From assembly GCA_017610335.1 (NCBI GenBank), contig JAFCCG010000002.1, positions 1 through 46,593 of the forward strand: a stretch of DNA of 46,593 nucleotides, written 5' to 3'. The stretch is from Chloroflexota bacterium. GTDB lineage: Archaea; Iainarchaeota; Iainarchaeia; Iainarchaeales; GCA-2688035. The notes beneath the pieces are model-generated. The model did not search any database, had not been told where the DNA came from, and was given only the letters and a program-made list of their open reading frames with translations. Every line of letters begins with the position of its first letter. Within the stretch, counting starts at the first letter, position 1. Both the position numbers and the translations under genes were made by a program. This document shows, in pieces, positions 33,210 through 41,020 of this stretch.

Positions 33210-34511
33210 TTACAACCTTCCAATGCTTTCGTACTTGAAACCTTTTGCTCTCATTGCAATCGGGTCAAAAATGTTTCTTCCGTCAAAAACAAAAACATCT
33301 TTCATTAACTTTTTCAGTTTATCCAAATCAATTTCCACAAACTGCTTCCATTCAGTCAAAAAAAGCACTGCATCAACCCCTTCAGAAACAGCATACATGT
33401 CTTTACAGTACTCTATTTTATCTCCAAGAATTGCCTTTGCTCTTTCCATTGCCTCTGGGTCAAACGCCTTTACTTTTGCACCCTCTTTTAACAAAGCGTT
33501 TATGATATCAATGCTTGGGGCAAACCTCATGTCATCAGTATTTGGCTTAAATGCAAGTCCAAAAACACCAATTGTTTTGCCATTTAAATTCCACAAAGCA
33601 TCTTCTATAGTTTTTACAAAATTTTCTTTCTGAAACTTATTTACTGCCTGAACTTCTTCCAAAATCTTAAATTTATAACCATTTTTTTCAGAAATTCTGA
33701 TAAATGCTTCCACATCCTTTGGAAAACAAAAACCACCATAACCAATTCCAGCATTCAAAAAACTCGGACCAATTCTTTTATCCAAACCCATTCCCTTTGC
33801 AACCATTGCAATATCAGCACCTGTTTTTTCACAAACGTTTGCAACTGCATTGATAAAGCTTATTTTTGTTGCAAGAAAGCTGTTGCTTGCATGCTTTATC
33901 AATTCAGCACTCTTAATATCTGTAAAAACCATTTCAGCTTTCAAAGGAGCATACAATTCTTCCATTGTCTTTCTTGCATTTTCGTCATTTGACCCAATCA
34001 CAATTCTGTCAGGATTTAAAAAATCCTTTACAGCACTTCCTTCCCTTAAAAATTCAGGATTGCTTACAACAATGTGTTTTATACATTTTCCATTATTATC
34101 TCCGTCATTGCAATCCAGTACCTGGATAATTCTTTCACAGGTTTGAACAGGAACAGTGCTTTTTTCCACTACAATCTTTGGCTTTTTTGCAGCTGCTGCA
34201 ATTCCTCTGGCAACATTTTCAACAAAACTCAAATCTGCTCCACCGCTTGCTTTTGGTGGAGTTCCAACTGCAATAAAAACAACTGTGCTTTTTCTTACAG
34301 CATCATCAAAATCAGTAGTAAAAACAATTTTTCCTTTATTCTTTGCAATTAATTCTTCCAATCCAGGCTCGTAAATCGGTACTTTTCCCTCATTTAGTAT
34401 CTTTATTTTTTCTTTATCAATATCAACACATATAACGTCATGTCCCAGTTCTGCAAAACAAGTGCCTGCAACCAATCCGACATATCCTGTTCCAATAACA
34501 GCTATATTCAT
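33210..34511 (-). CDS. UDP-glucose 6-dehydrogenase (second)
   Basis: 433 aa from ATG 34511, with GGGTGG about 8 bases upstream. Seen: NIAVIGTGYVGLVAGTCFAE, IYEPGLEELIAKNKGK, FIAVGTPPKASGGADLSFVE, VVEKSTVPVQTCERII, NPEFLREGSAVKDFLNPDRI, IKHASNSFLATKISFINAVA, GIGYGGFCFPKDVEAF (catalytic Cys), and GLAFKPNTDDMRFAPSIDI. It is clearly distinct from the dehydrogenase at 24340 and closer to the common TuaD/Ugd type. It heads a minus-strand run with the nucleotidyltransferase and UXS, a complete route from hexose-1-phosphate to UDP-xylose. Confidence 0.92.
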   Translation of the reverse strand: MNIAVIGTGYVGLVAGTCFAELGHDVICVDIDKEKIKILNEGKVPIYEPGLEELIAKNKGKIVFTTDFDDAVRKSTVVFIAVGTPPKASGGADLSFVENVARGIAAAAKKPKIVVEKSTVPVQTCERIIQVLDCNDGDNNGKCIKHIVVSNPEFLREGSAVKDFLNPDRIVIGSNDENARKTMEELYAPLKAEMVFTDIKSAELIKHASNSFLATKISFINAVANVCEKTGADIAMVAKGMGLDKRIGPSFLNAGIGYGGFCFPKDVEAFIRISEKNGYKFKILEEVQAVNKFQKENFVKTIEDALWNLNGKTIGVFGLAFKPNTDDMRFAPSIDIINALLKEGAKVKAFDPEAMERAKAILGDKIEYCKDMYAVSEGVDAVLFLTEWKQFVEIDLDKLKKLMKDVFVFDGRNIFDPIAMRAKGFKYESIGRL

Positions 34512-34568
34512 TCTGTTTACCACCCTAAAAGGAAAAAAGCTAAAACACTTAAAAAGGGTATTTTTTTG

Positions 34569-34676
34569 ATGAATGTATTAGGAGAAAAGAAGGGACTGTT
34601 TAGAGGTTTTTCGCAGCCACCTTACTTAAGAAAAATAATAAATAAAAAATTAAATACACCGAAAGCCAGACATTAA
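34569..34676 (+). CDS. Small ORF, unknown (35 aa)
   Basis: ATG preceded by AAAAAGGG; translation starts MNVLGEKKGLFRGFSQPPYL and ends LNTPKARH. It has no recognisable domain and is very basic. It lies alone between two minus-strand genes in an otherwise empty 200-base gap. It may be a real small protein, a relic or chance. Confidence 0.2.
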   Translation: MNVLGEKKGLFRGFSQPPYLRKIINKKLNTPKARH

Positions 34677-34723
34677 TCTGAACTTAAACGCCGCCGCTCC
34701 ACTTACTAGTTCTAAGAAATTTT

Positions 34724-35269
34724 TTAACAGTCAACAAATTTAAATTCAGCCGGTTTTCGAAAGCCTCTTTTTAACAAAATGTCCCGTTCTTTTAGCAGAC
34801 AACTTCTGTTATGGGCAATTGCTTTGTTTAGATCGCCCTTTTCCCATGCTTGCATGCAAAGAAGTCCTTTGTCATTGAATGGATCACCGTATTGTGAAAT
34901 GCTAAGTAGTTTGACAGCAGTTTTCTTTGCTTCAAATTTTTCTTTGTTTAATTCTCTTTCAAACAAAAACTTTGTTTTAAGAAAATGAAAAAGAACACCC
35001 ATTTCAAAATCACAATTAAAAGCATGAAACGGCTTTGTTAAATCGTTTAATACAATAGAAATCCTTTCCTTTAATTTAACCAAATCAGCAGTTTTTTGGG
35101 CAGTAAGAATTCTTAGTTCCTGTCCATTAATATATCCAAAAATTACAGGCTCAATAGCAGCATATTGCCTTGAATCACTAAAACCGCAAGAAAAACCTCC
35201 AATGGTTTCAATGTCAATAATTGTTCCATCAAAAGCAAACTCGTTGCGTTCACAATGCTCCAAAATCAT
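34724..35269 (-). CDS. RNase H-fold (DEDD-type exonuclease-like) protein
   Basis: 181 aa. Seen: GTIIDIETIGGFS (Asp19, Glu21, the DxE start of DnaQ/YprB-like nucleases), FHAFNCDFEMGVLFHFL (Asp87, the FNxxFD-like motif), QYGDPFNDKG, and KAIAHNRSCLLKERDILLKR (His153). In the usual HxxxxD the last Asp would be at 157, but that residue is Cys; Asp163 is nearby. Activity is therefore uncertain. An AAATCATTTT region upstream contains no obvious TATA box. Its presence in a glycan locus is unexplained, and it is separated from both neighbours by gaps. Confidence 0.5.
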   Translation of the reverse strand: MILEHCERNEFAFDGTIIDIETIGGFSCGFSDSRQYAAIEPVIFGYINGQELRILTAQKTADLVKLKERISIVLNDLTKPFHAFNCDFEMGVLFHFLKTKFLFERELNKEKFEAKKTAVKLLSISQYGDPFNDKGLLCMQAWEKGDLNKAIAHNRSCLLKERDILLKRGFRKPAEFKFVDC

Positions 35270-35334
35270 TTTTTACAGCCCCATTAATCAAAAGAGTCAA
35301 GGGATTTAAAAAGAATTAGGGCAAATTCGACAAT

Positions 35335-36186
35335 TTATTCCTTTTCCAAAAACTCTTCCAGAATCTTTTTTTCCAACTTGATTTCTGTTTCAGAAATGTT
35401 TGTTCCGTGTTCAAAAATTATTGGAATTTTATTAAGCTGTTTTATTGCCGCAAGTGATTCAAGTTGTGTTATTGAAGTAATTGGATTGTGTTCGTCTGCT
35501 TTTGGAGCAATGGCCTCAGGCCTGCTCATATGCAAATGAAGCTGGCAGACCTTATCTGCAAAGTGTTTGACGAGATTGTCCAGTCTGCTGCTGAAAAGAG
35601 CATGCCCGACATCCAAAAGCATTTTAAGATCTGGAAATTTTTTAAAAACATTTTCAAAATCCTGTACAGAACTCACAAGTGGAACAGCTGCACAGGGAAT
35701 GTTTTCAATTGCAAAAGAGCAGTTTGTTTCATCTGCCTTTGCAAGACAGCATTCAACCAAGTCAAAAAAGCCTTGCCATGCTTTTTCAATAGGTATTTTT
35801 TCCTTTGGCAAAAACTCATACATAGGACTGGCTCCTTCGACCCATTCAACTTCTTTTCTAAAACCAGGGTGAATTGAAACAATTTTTGCTTCAACAATTT
35901 GCGCAGCCTTAAAAAAATTTTCAACAATTTTTTCATTCTGCTTTGTCAAACCAAGGCTTGCATTAAACCAAAACCTTTTCTCCAAAGGCGGAAAAAGGCC
36001 ATGCACAGTATAATTTTTGTCAGGAAAATCACGCTTTATTCTTTTGACTGCATCCCAAACCTTTGACTCAGGATTGTGCCCTGCTCCAAGCTCTACAGTG
36101 TCAAAACCAAGGCCAAAAACCTTTTTTGCAGACTCATAAACAGGAATTTTTTGAAAACCGTAATAGCTGCTGCTTAAACCAATCAT
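35335..36186 (-). CDS. Sugar phosphate isomerase/epimerase (xylose isomerase-like TIM barrel)
   Basis: 283 aa. Seen: MIGLSSSYYGFQKIPVYESA, DTVELGAGHN, IVSIHPGFR (His), CSFAIENIPCAAVPLVSS (Glu), KMLLDVGHALFSS (Asp and His), QLHLHMSRPEA (His), and IIFEHGTN (Glu). These are the spaced metal-binding residues of the AP endonuclease 2 / xylose isomerase-like family. The reaction could be sugar or inositol isomerisation; the family also contains endonuclease IV, but the sequence looks more like the isomerase branch. It precedes a 302-base non-coding gap. Confidence 0.75.
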   Translation of the reverse strand: MIGLSSSYYGFQKIPVYESAKKVFGLGFDTVELGAGHNPESKVWDAVKRIKRDFPDKNYTVHGLFPPLEKRFWFNASLGLTKQNEKIVENFFKAAQIVEAKIVSIHPGFRKEVEWVEGASPMYEFLPKEKIPIEKAWQGFFDLVECCLAKADETNCSFAIENIPCAAVPLVSSVQDFENVFKKFPDLKMLLDVGHALFSSRLDNLVKHFADKVCQLHLHMSRPEAIAPKADEHNPITSITQLESLAAIKQLNKIPIIFEHGTNISETEIKLEKKILEEFLEKE

Positions 36187-36488
36187 AAAACCACAAAAAA
36201 TTAAGGAATTGATTCAATTTAAATGATTTGGTGCAGCCATTGGTGGAAAAAACAGAAAAAAAGATAAAGTTTAATTCAAGCCTTTCTTGAGCCCTTTTCC
36301 TAATCCTTTTATGTAATAAATTTATAGAGGCGCCCTTCTTTAAATTTCTTATAAAACACGCAGGTTTCTCTTGGCAAGCACACTAATCATACCGCACAAT
36401 AAAAGAAAGTGACTGTATATAAATAGTATACTCCACAAAAATATATATAAATTTTTTTCTTTTAAAAAACTATATTTTATCCAAGTTA
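36187..36488. other. Non-coding gap with TATA-like runs
   Basis: 302 bases with no convincing ORF. It holds several TATA-type runs readable on minus (ATTTATATATAT about 36440-36452, CTATTTATATAC about 36416-36427) that could drive the isomerase gene with a long leader. It also holds AAAAAAGATAAAGTTTAATT (36258-36277), which resembles the element repeated at 38340 and 38399. Part of it (ATATATAAATTTTT) resembles 30241-30254. Confidence 0.4.
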
Positions 36489-38168
36489 TTAAATTGCCTC
36501 AACTTTGTAAAGCCAAATTTTCCAAGGTGAATCATTGCGTTCAAAAACCTTTAACAGCTTTAACCCTGTTTGTTCAGCGTTTAAAATTTCAACAGAAGAA
36601 AATACAAATTCTCCCCCCAATTCCTTTAACGCAACAGTATTCAATTCAAGGTTTTTAACAACCGCATTTAAGTCTTTTGTATAATAATAAGGTAAAGGAA
36701 GCTCTGCAACAAAAACATAGCAACGGCTTCCCCAGCCATCAAAATAACGCTTTAAATGAAGAGGACTTTTATCCAGTTCTTTTTCAATAACCACCCTAAA
36801 CCGGTGCTTGTAATCCAAAGGATAATTTGATTGATAGGAATCAACAGTATAAAATCTATTGTATTGAGCAATGGCAGGATGCAAACCAATACTTACAACT
36901 TTATAACTCTCTTTTGGCAATCCAATAAAGCCATCAATTTCATCAAACAACTTTGTTGAATAAAATTCTCCGTAAGACATTTTGTCAGATAACAAAGTTC
37001 CAATTCCCCCTTCTTGCACACCCCACTCAGTATAACAAAACAAGAACGCAATTTGCAAAAATATAAAAGCCCAGGCAACAATAGGCTTACGTTTCAAAAT
37101 AACTTTTAAAGAAACTGCAAAGGCAATAAACCAAACTACCGGCAGCATAAAAATTACCCTGCCAAAGCCAAAAGTTCTAAGCAAAGAAAAGTTTGCCTTC
37201 AATGGCTCAAGCAAATCAAGCCCCTTCATTATTTCACCAAAAAGGCAAGCTGCAGCAATTATAAAAATAAGCAATAGCAAAAACCTGTTCTTAAATCGCT
37301 GAAAAGCCAATGCAACCAAAACACAAAGAGCAATAATCCAATGCAGGCTTCTGGAATGACCACTGCTAAAAATAAACGACCTGGCGCTTCTGCCAAGAAT
37401 CATTAAAAAATTATTCGGATAACCCAAAAATTCTACACGATGACTAACAAAGTTTGGATTAAAAAACATTAAGTAAACAAGCCTGTATTCTTTCAAAAAA
37501 CTTATTGAAGTCAACAACACTACTGCAAGCAAAAGCTTTTTGTTAAACCGCTTGTGCTTAAACCAATCCCAAGCAAACAAGGCAAAAGAAAAACCCAAAA
37601 AAACAAAACCACCTAAAACAAGGTCAAAAAACAAAGGAACAAACAGCACAATCAGCCAGTCAAAAAACCGGTCATTGTTATGCCTAATGTTAAACAAAGC
37701 ATACAAGGCCAACGGCGTTCCGGCAATAGTCAGACTAATAAGGGGCAAAAAAGGCAACAATGCAAAAGCCGTTGCAACCCCAAGAGCAATGCGCCAATCT
37801 TTAACAAAATATTTTTTTAAAAGCAAAAACATTCCAATCAAAGCAACAACATGCATTATTACAAGGTTTACAACATAAACAGCAAAAGGCGAAAGCAACA
37901 AATACATCCACAAAATAGGATTAAACTCTGAGCCAAAAATATCACGCTGCAAGCCACCCATTACAGCAGGAATTTCTCCAGTTCCCAATGGAGCAAACGC
38001 CTGCCCTGAATCAGCCAAAACCTTGTTGAAAAGCATTACGTTATCAAGATTGTCATTCAACAAAACAGGCGCATCTTCCCATAAAACAAAAAACGGCAAA
38101 AGATACAAACAAACTACTAAAAGCGAAACGCAAAACCACTTAATCTCACGACATTGTTTAAGGTCCAT
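36489..38168 (-). CDS. Large polytopic membrane protein, GT-C-like (DUF6044-like)
   Basis: 559 aa from ATG 38168, with GAGG about 9 bases upstream (a TTG at 38177 is possible). About 12 hydrophobic segments, then a soluble region from about residue 400. The first outside loop has LLNDNLDNVMLFNKVL, with acidic residues where GT-C enzymes carry the catalytic Asp, and GGLQRDIFGSEFNP. It recalls DUF6044/YfhO-type proteins found in O-antigen loci, but I hold this loosely. It could be a polyprenyl-phosphate-dependent glycosyltransferase or a glycan polymerase. Confidence 0.6.
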   Translation of the reverse strand: MDLKQCREIKWFCVSLLVVCLYLLPFFVLWEDAPVLLNDNLDNVMLFNKVLADSGQAFAPLGTGEIPAVMGGLQRDIFGSEFNPILWMYLLLSPFAVYVVNLVIMHVVALIGMFLLLKKYFVKDWRIALGVATAFALLPFLPLISLTIAGTPLALYALFNIRHNNDRFFDWLIVLFVPLFFDLVLGGFVFLGFSFALFAWDWFKHKRFNKKLLLAVVLLTSISFLKEYRLVYLMFFNPNFVSHRVEFLGYPNNFLMILGRSARSFIFSSGHSRSLHWIIALCVLVALAFQRFKNRFLLLLIFIIAAACLFGEIMKGLDLLEPLKANFSLLRTFGFGRVIFMLPVVWFIAFAVSLKVILKRKPIVAWAFIFLQIAFLFCYTEWGVQEGGIGTLLSDKMSYGEFYSTKLFDEIDGFIGLPKESYKVVSIGLHPAIAQYNRFYTVDSYQSNYPLDYKHRFRVVIEKELDKSPLHLKRYFDGWGSRCYVFVAELPLPYYYTKDLNAVVKNLELNTVALKELGGEFVFSSVEILNAEQTGLKLLKVFERNDSPWKIWLYKVEAI

Positions 38169-38339
38169 TCTTTTCAACCTCTTTGTTTAAACCTGCAATC
38201 GCAAAAGCAGCCAAGACCATTTGCTGTTCAACTTGCTCAATTCCAGCATTTTAACATTCAACTTAAATGTTTTTTTAAATAGATACGCAATCAATAAAAA
38301 AAAATAAGTTTAACATTAATTCAAATAATGGAACATTAA

Positions 38340-38427
38340 AAAAAGATAAACTTTAATTAACTTAACAGACTCAAAACTTGCCCCCTAGTACAATTAGGAA
38401 AAAGATAAACTTTAATTAACTTAACAG
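38340..38427 (+). repeat. 29-bp element duplicated 59 bp apart upstream of a nucleotidyltransferase gene
   Basis: AAAAAGATAAACTTTAATTA followed by ACTTAACAG is identical at 38340-38368 and 38399-38427. The second copy ends 13 bases before the ATG at 38441, so it may hold the start-proximal promoter; the first would be a spare. Confidence 0.85.
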
Positions 38428-38440
38428 GCTATTAGTTTTT

Positions 38441-39184
38441 ATGCAGAAAAAATTTAACATTAACAAAGCATTCATTCTAGCAGGAGGACTTGGCACAAGA
38501 CTAAGGCCAATAACCCTTGAATTAAGCAAACTAATCCTTCCAGTACAGGGCAAGCCATGCCTGCAGTGGAACATAGAGCTTGCAAAAAGGTTTGGAGTAA
38601 AAGACATTACGCTTGCAGTTGGCTTCAAGCACGAACAAATTCAGGAAAAGTTTAAGAATGGAAAAAAGCAGGGTGTTGAATTACATTACAATGTTGAAGA
38701 AGGATATATGGGAACAGCAGGCGCACTCAAAATTGCAGAACCACATTTCAAAGGCGAGCAAAAATTCATTGGAATGAACGGAGATGAATTAAAAGATGTT
38801 AATTTTGCAGCAATGGCAAAAGTCCACGAAAAAAACAACGCTATTGTAACCCTTGCGCTTGCAACAGTAGCCTACACCAAAGCAGGCGGACTTGTAAGGC
38901 TTGAAGGCGAAAAGGTAACAGAATTCAGCGAAAAGCCACCAGACGAAGAAGAAGGCTTTAAACTAATTCATGCAGGAGCATACATTCTCTCGCCAAAGAT
39001 TTTTGAACTCATTCCAGCAGGAAAAAAAGTAAGCATTGAAAAAGAAATCTTCCCAAAACTTGCAGAAGAAGGAACCTTATGCGGAGTGGACATGGGCGAA
39101 AGGCAATTCCTCCAAACAGACACTTTTGAAAGGTATGACAAGGCAATCAGGGAATGGAAAGGATTTACAAAATCAAGCAGGTAA
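38441..39184 (+). CDS. Sugar-1-phosphate nucleotidyltransferase (RmlA/GMP-like)
   Basis: 247 aa. Seen: KAFILAGGLGTRLRPITLEL (NTP loop), SKLILPVQGKPCLQWNIELA, KDITLAVGFKHEQIQEKF, VEEGYMGTAGALKIAEPH (EExPLGTAGAL-like), FIGMNGDELKDVNFAAMAKV (metal Asp), FSEKPPDEEEGFKLIHAGAY, and DMGERQFLQTDTFERYDKAI. It belongs to the archaeal glucose-1-phosphate thymidylyl/mannose-1-phosphate guanylyl group. The ending FLQTDTFERY matches a regulatory-type rather than an RmlA ending. It is followed 5 bases later by the sugar transferase, so the two are co-transcribed and perhaps feed the initiating step. Confidence 0.85.
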   Translation: MQKKFNINKAFILAGGLGTRLRPITLELSKLILPVQGKPCLQWNIELAKRFGVKDITLAVGFKHEQIQEKFKNGKKQGVELHYNVEEGYMGTAGALKIAEPHFKGEQKFIGMNGDELKDVNFAAMAKVHEKNNAIVTLALATVAYTKAGGLVRLEGEKVTEFSEKPPDEEEGFKLIHAGAYILSPKIFELIPAGKKVSIEKEIFPKLAEEGTLCGVDMGERQFLQTDTFERYDKAIREWKGFTKSSR

Positions 39185-39189
39185 CAGAA

Positions 39190-39807
39190 ATGGCTGCAAA
39201 GAAAAAAACCCAATCGCCTCTTAGAAGAAGAATTAGACGCCGCATAAGAAAGCACATCAGACCAAAGCAAACAGGCCTGAAGCAGGTCTTCAAAGACGGC
39301 TTAATCTCCCACAGTCAGGTTCGCGTAGGCAAACCCGGACCAAAAAGCAACACCTTCCCAAAAGGAAAGCCAAAAGCGATTGTTGTCACAAAATTTAGGA
39401 CAATGAAGGACAAAGCGCACGAAGACTTCGGGAATAGGGGGAGAAAGGACGAGCACTATAAGACTTGGTTTGGAAAAATTGTAAGAAAACTTTATCACAT
39501 TGACGAGCTTCCGCAAATCATTAGCATCCTCAAAGGAGATCTCAGATTTACAGGAATAAGACCACTGCCAAAAAAGGAATACAGAATGCTTTCACCAGAA
39601 CTGAAAAAAATTTATGACGAAGTTGGACCAGGCCTTTTTGGATTAGTCTATGCCTGCAAAAGCAAAAATCCTACAATAAAAGAATTTACCCAAGTTGCAA
39701 ATGAATTCTACAAAATGTGGAAAAAAAATAGGGCAAAAGCATACCTTGTTTTTGGGAAAAGAAGCCTTATGGGATCCAAAGGCAGGGAACTTACAATAGT
39801 GGAATAG
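39190..39807 (+). CDS. Bacterial-type sugar-phosphate transferase domain lacking its membrane segment
   Basis: 205 aa from ATG 39190. The C-terminal catalytic part of the polyprenyl-phosphate sugar-1-phosphate transferase family (PglC/WcaJ-like) is clear: FRTMKDKAHED, TWFGKIVRKLYHIDELPQ (the Asp-Glu catalytic pair, residues 105-106), IISILKGDLRFTGIRPLPKK, and VGPGLFGLVYA. These enzymes start glycan assembly. The normal N-terminal KRxxD…P re-entrant membrane helix is missing; in its place is an Arg/Lys-rich stretch (SPLRRRIRRRIRKHIRPKQT). It must either bind the membrane by charge or work with a partner. Confidence 0.78.
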   Translation: MAAKKKTQSPLRRRIRRRIRKHIRPKQTGLKQVFKDGLISHSQVRVGKPGPKSNTFPKGKPKAIVVTKFRTMKDKAHEDFGNRGRKDEHYKTWFGKIVRKLYHIDELPQIISILKGDLRFTGIRPLPKKEYRMLSPELKKIYDEVGPGLFGLVYACKSKNPTIKEFTQVANEFYKMWKKNRAKAYLVFGKRSLMGSKGRELTIVE

Positions 39808-39880
39808 AAAAATAAATAGCTTTCAGATTATCCACTAAAAAGGCAGCCCCCCTAAAATCACAATTATACATTGCACAAGC

Positions 39881-39890
39881 CTTTAAATTC
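39881..39890 (+). promoter_or_regulatory. Candidate TATA box for apt
   Basis: CTTTAAATTC lies about 45 bases upstream of the ATG at 39933. A GGAG ribosome-binding site (TTGGAGAATTTTTAAATG) is about 10 bases before the start. Confidence 0.45.
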
Positions 39891-39932
39891 TTTTTTACAC
39901 AGAAAATTGTTTGTTAATTGGAGAATTTTTAA

Positions 39933-40484
39933 ATGGACTTGAGCAAAAAAATTCGGACAATTCCAAACTTTCCAAAAAAAGGCATTTTGTTCTACGACGT
40001 AATGAGCCTTTTCCAAGACGCCTCGGCCTTTCGGCAGGCGGTTGACGACCTGGTTGAATACTTTATGAAAAAAGACATGCACTTTGACAAAGTAGTAAGC
40101 ATGGAATCACGCGGATTCATCCTTGGCTCTGTTCTGGCATACGAATTCCACGCAGGATTTGTCCCGCTGCGAAAGCCTGGAAAGCTGCCATACAAAACAA
40201 TAAGTCAGGAATTTGAAAAAGAATACGGCAAGGACTCATTTGAAATACACGAGGACGCAATAGAAAAAGGGGAAAGCGTTTTGATTGTGGACGATTTGCT
40301 TGCCACATCGGGAACAATGAAGGCATCAATCGACCTTGTTGAAGCCCTTGGCGGAAAGATAAATGGAATCGCCTGCCTTATTGAACTAACATTCCTAAAA
40401 GGAAGAGAAAAAATAAAAGGATACGACCTGTACACCCTACTCAAATTTGACAGCGAAAAGGTTGAAGAGGGACAGCATGCCTGA
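39933..40484 (+). CDS. apt: Adenine phosphoribosyltransferase
   Basis: 183 aa; converts adenine and PRPP to AMP in purine salvage. Seen: KIRTIPNFPKKGILFYDVMS (APRT-type IPxFPKxGIxFxD), VVSMESRGFILGSVLAYEF (substrate-binding ESRGF), VPLRKPGKLPYKTISQEFEK, and SVLIVDDLLATSGTMKASID (PRPP-binding motif). It has the standard length. Its 3' end overlaps the GNAT gene start by 8 bases. Paired with mtnP downstream, it would recycle adenine released from methylthioadenosine. Confidence 0.95.
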   Translation: MDLSKKIRTIPNFPKKGILFYDVMSLFQDASAFRQAVDDLVEYFMKKDMHFDKVVSMESRGFILGSVLAYEFHAGFVPLRKPGKLPYKTISQEFEKEYGKDSFEIHEDAIEKGESVLIVDDLLATSGTMKASIDLVEALGGKINGIACLIELTFLKGREKIKGYDLYTLLKFDSEKVEEGQHA

Positions 40485-40920
40485 AAAAATTTCAAAAGGA
40501 AAGCTTGTGATAAGGGCGGCAAAGAAAAGCGAATTGGAAAGGTTCGAAATCAATCTTAGAAAAGACTTAGTGTAGCCTAAGCTTTTTGTCGCAGTTTATG
40601 ATGGCGAAATCGTGGGAGCAACTTTTGTCGGAAAGAGTCCAAAAAAGAACAATGGCATTATTCAAAATATCGAAATATTTGTTAAAGGGCTTAGAGATAA
40701 AGGAATTGGCCACAAGCTTTTGGGAAAAGCCCACTCCTATCTCCACAAAAAAGGTATAAAAGCCAGCACAACAACGGCAATAAGAGGAACAAGCGGATTC
40801 TACAAAAGCGCAGGTTATAGAGAACTAGAAAAAATCGGGCCTGTTGGCGACCACTTCTTCAGCAAAATGGTAAGGGTTCCAAAAAGGAAACAAAGAATCA
40901 TTAGGAGAAGAAGAAAATGA
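40477..40920 (+). pseudogene. GNAT-family N-acetyltransferase with in-frame TAG
   Basis: The frame from ATG 40477 reads MPEKISKGKLVIRAAKKSEL, continues to DLV, hits TAG at 40573-40575, then resumes in the same frame with PKLFVAVYDGEIVGATFVGK and ends at 40920. The second part has the GNAT motif A: GLRDKGIGHKLLGKAHSYL (RxxGxGxxLL) and SGFYKSAGYREL. The TAG could be one base change from CAG. Expression from an internal start (ATG 40612) would lack the first strands. The reading is a broken gene, a recent nonsense mutation or TAG read-through. Confidence 0.75.
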
Positions 40921-40932
40921 TTGGAATAATCG
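40915..40932 (+). repeat. Direct repeat flanking vapBC, copy 1
   Basis: AAATGATTGGAATAATCG, identical to 41617-41634 where it is the start of mtnP. It overlaps the GNAT stop (ATGA). The frame goes on as a 31-codon ORF (40917-41012, MIGIIEGKSPGKQEILKEMK) that keeps MIGII and LKE in the mtnP positions. Confidence 0.85.
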
Positions 40933-40977
40933 AAGGCAAAAGCCCTGGCAAACAGGAAATATTAAAAGAAATGAAAG

Positions 40978-40988
40978 ATTTAAATATA
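40978..40988 (+). promoter_or_regulatory. TATA box for vapBC
   Basis: GATTTAAATATAAC region about 33-43 bases before the ATG at 41021. The predicted start of transcription would fall just before the GGTGAT ribosome-binding site. Confidence 0.55.
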
Positions 40989-41020
40989 ACTTGCGATATA
41001 ATTTTATTATAGGTGATATT

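Noticed and set aside
40917-41012. 31-codon ORF as a separate gene
   Set aside because: It holds the vapBC TATA box and ends just before the ribosome-binding site; best read as a decayed copy of the mtnP start.
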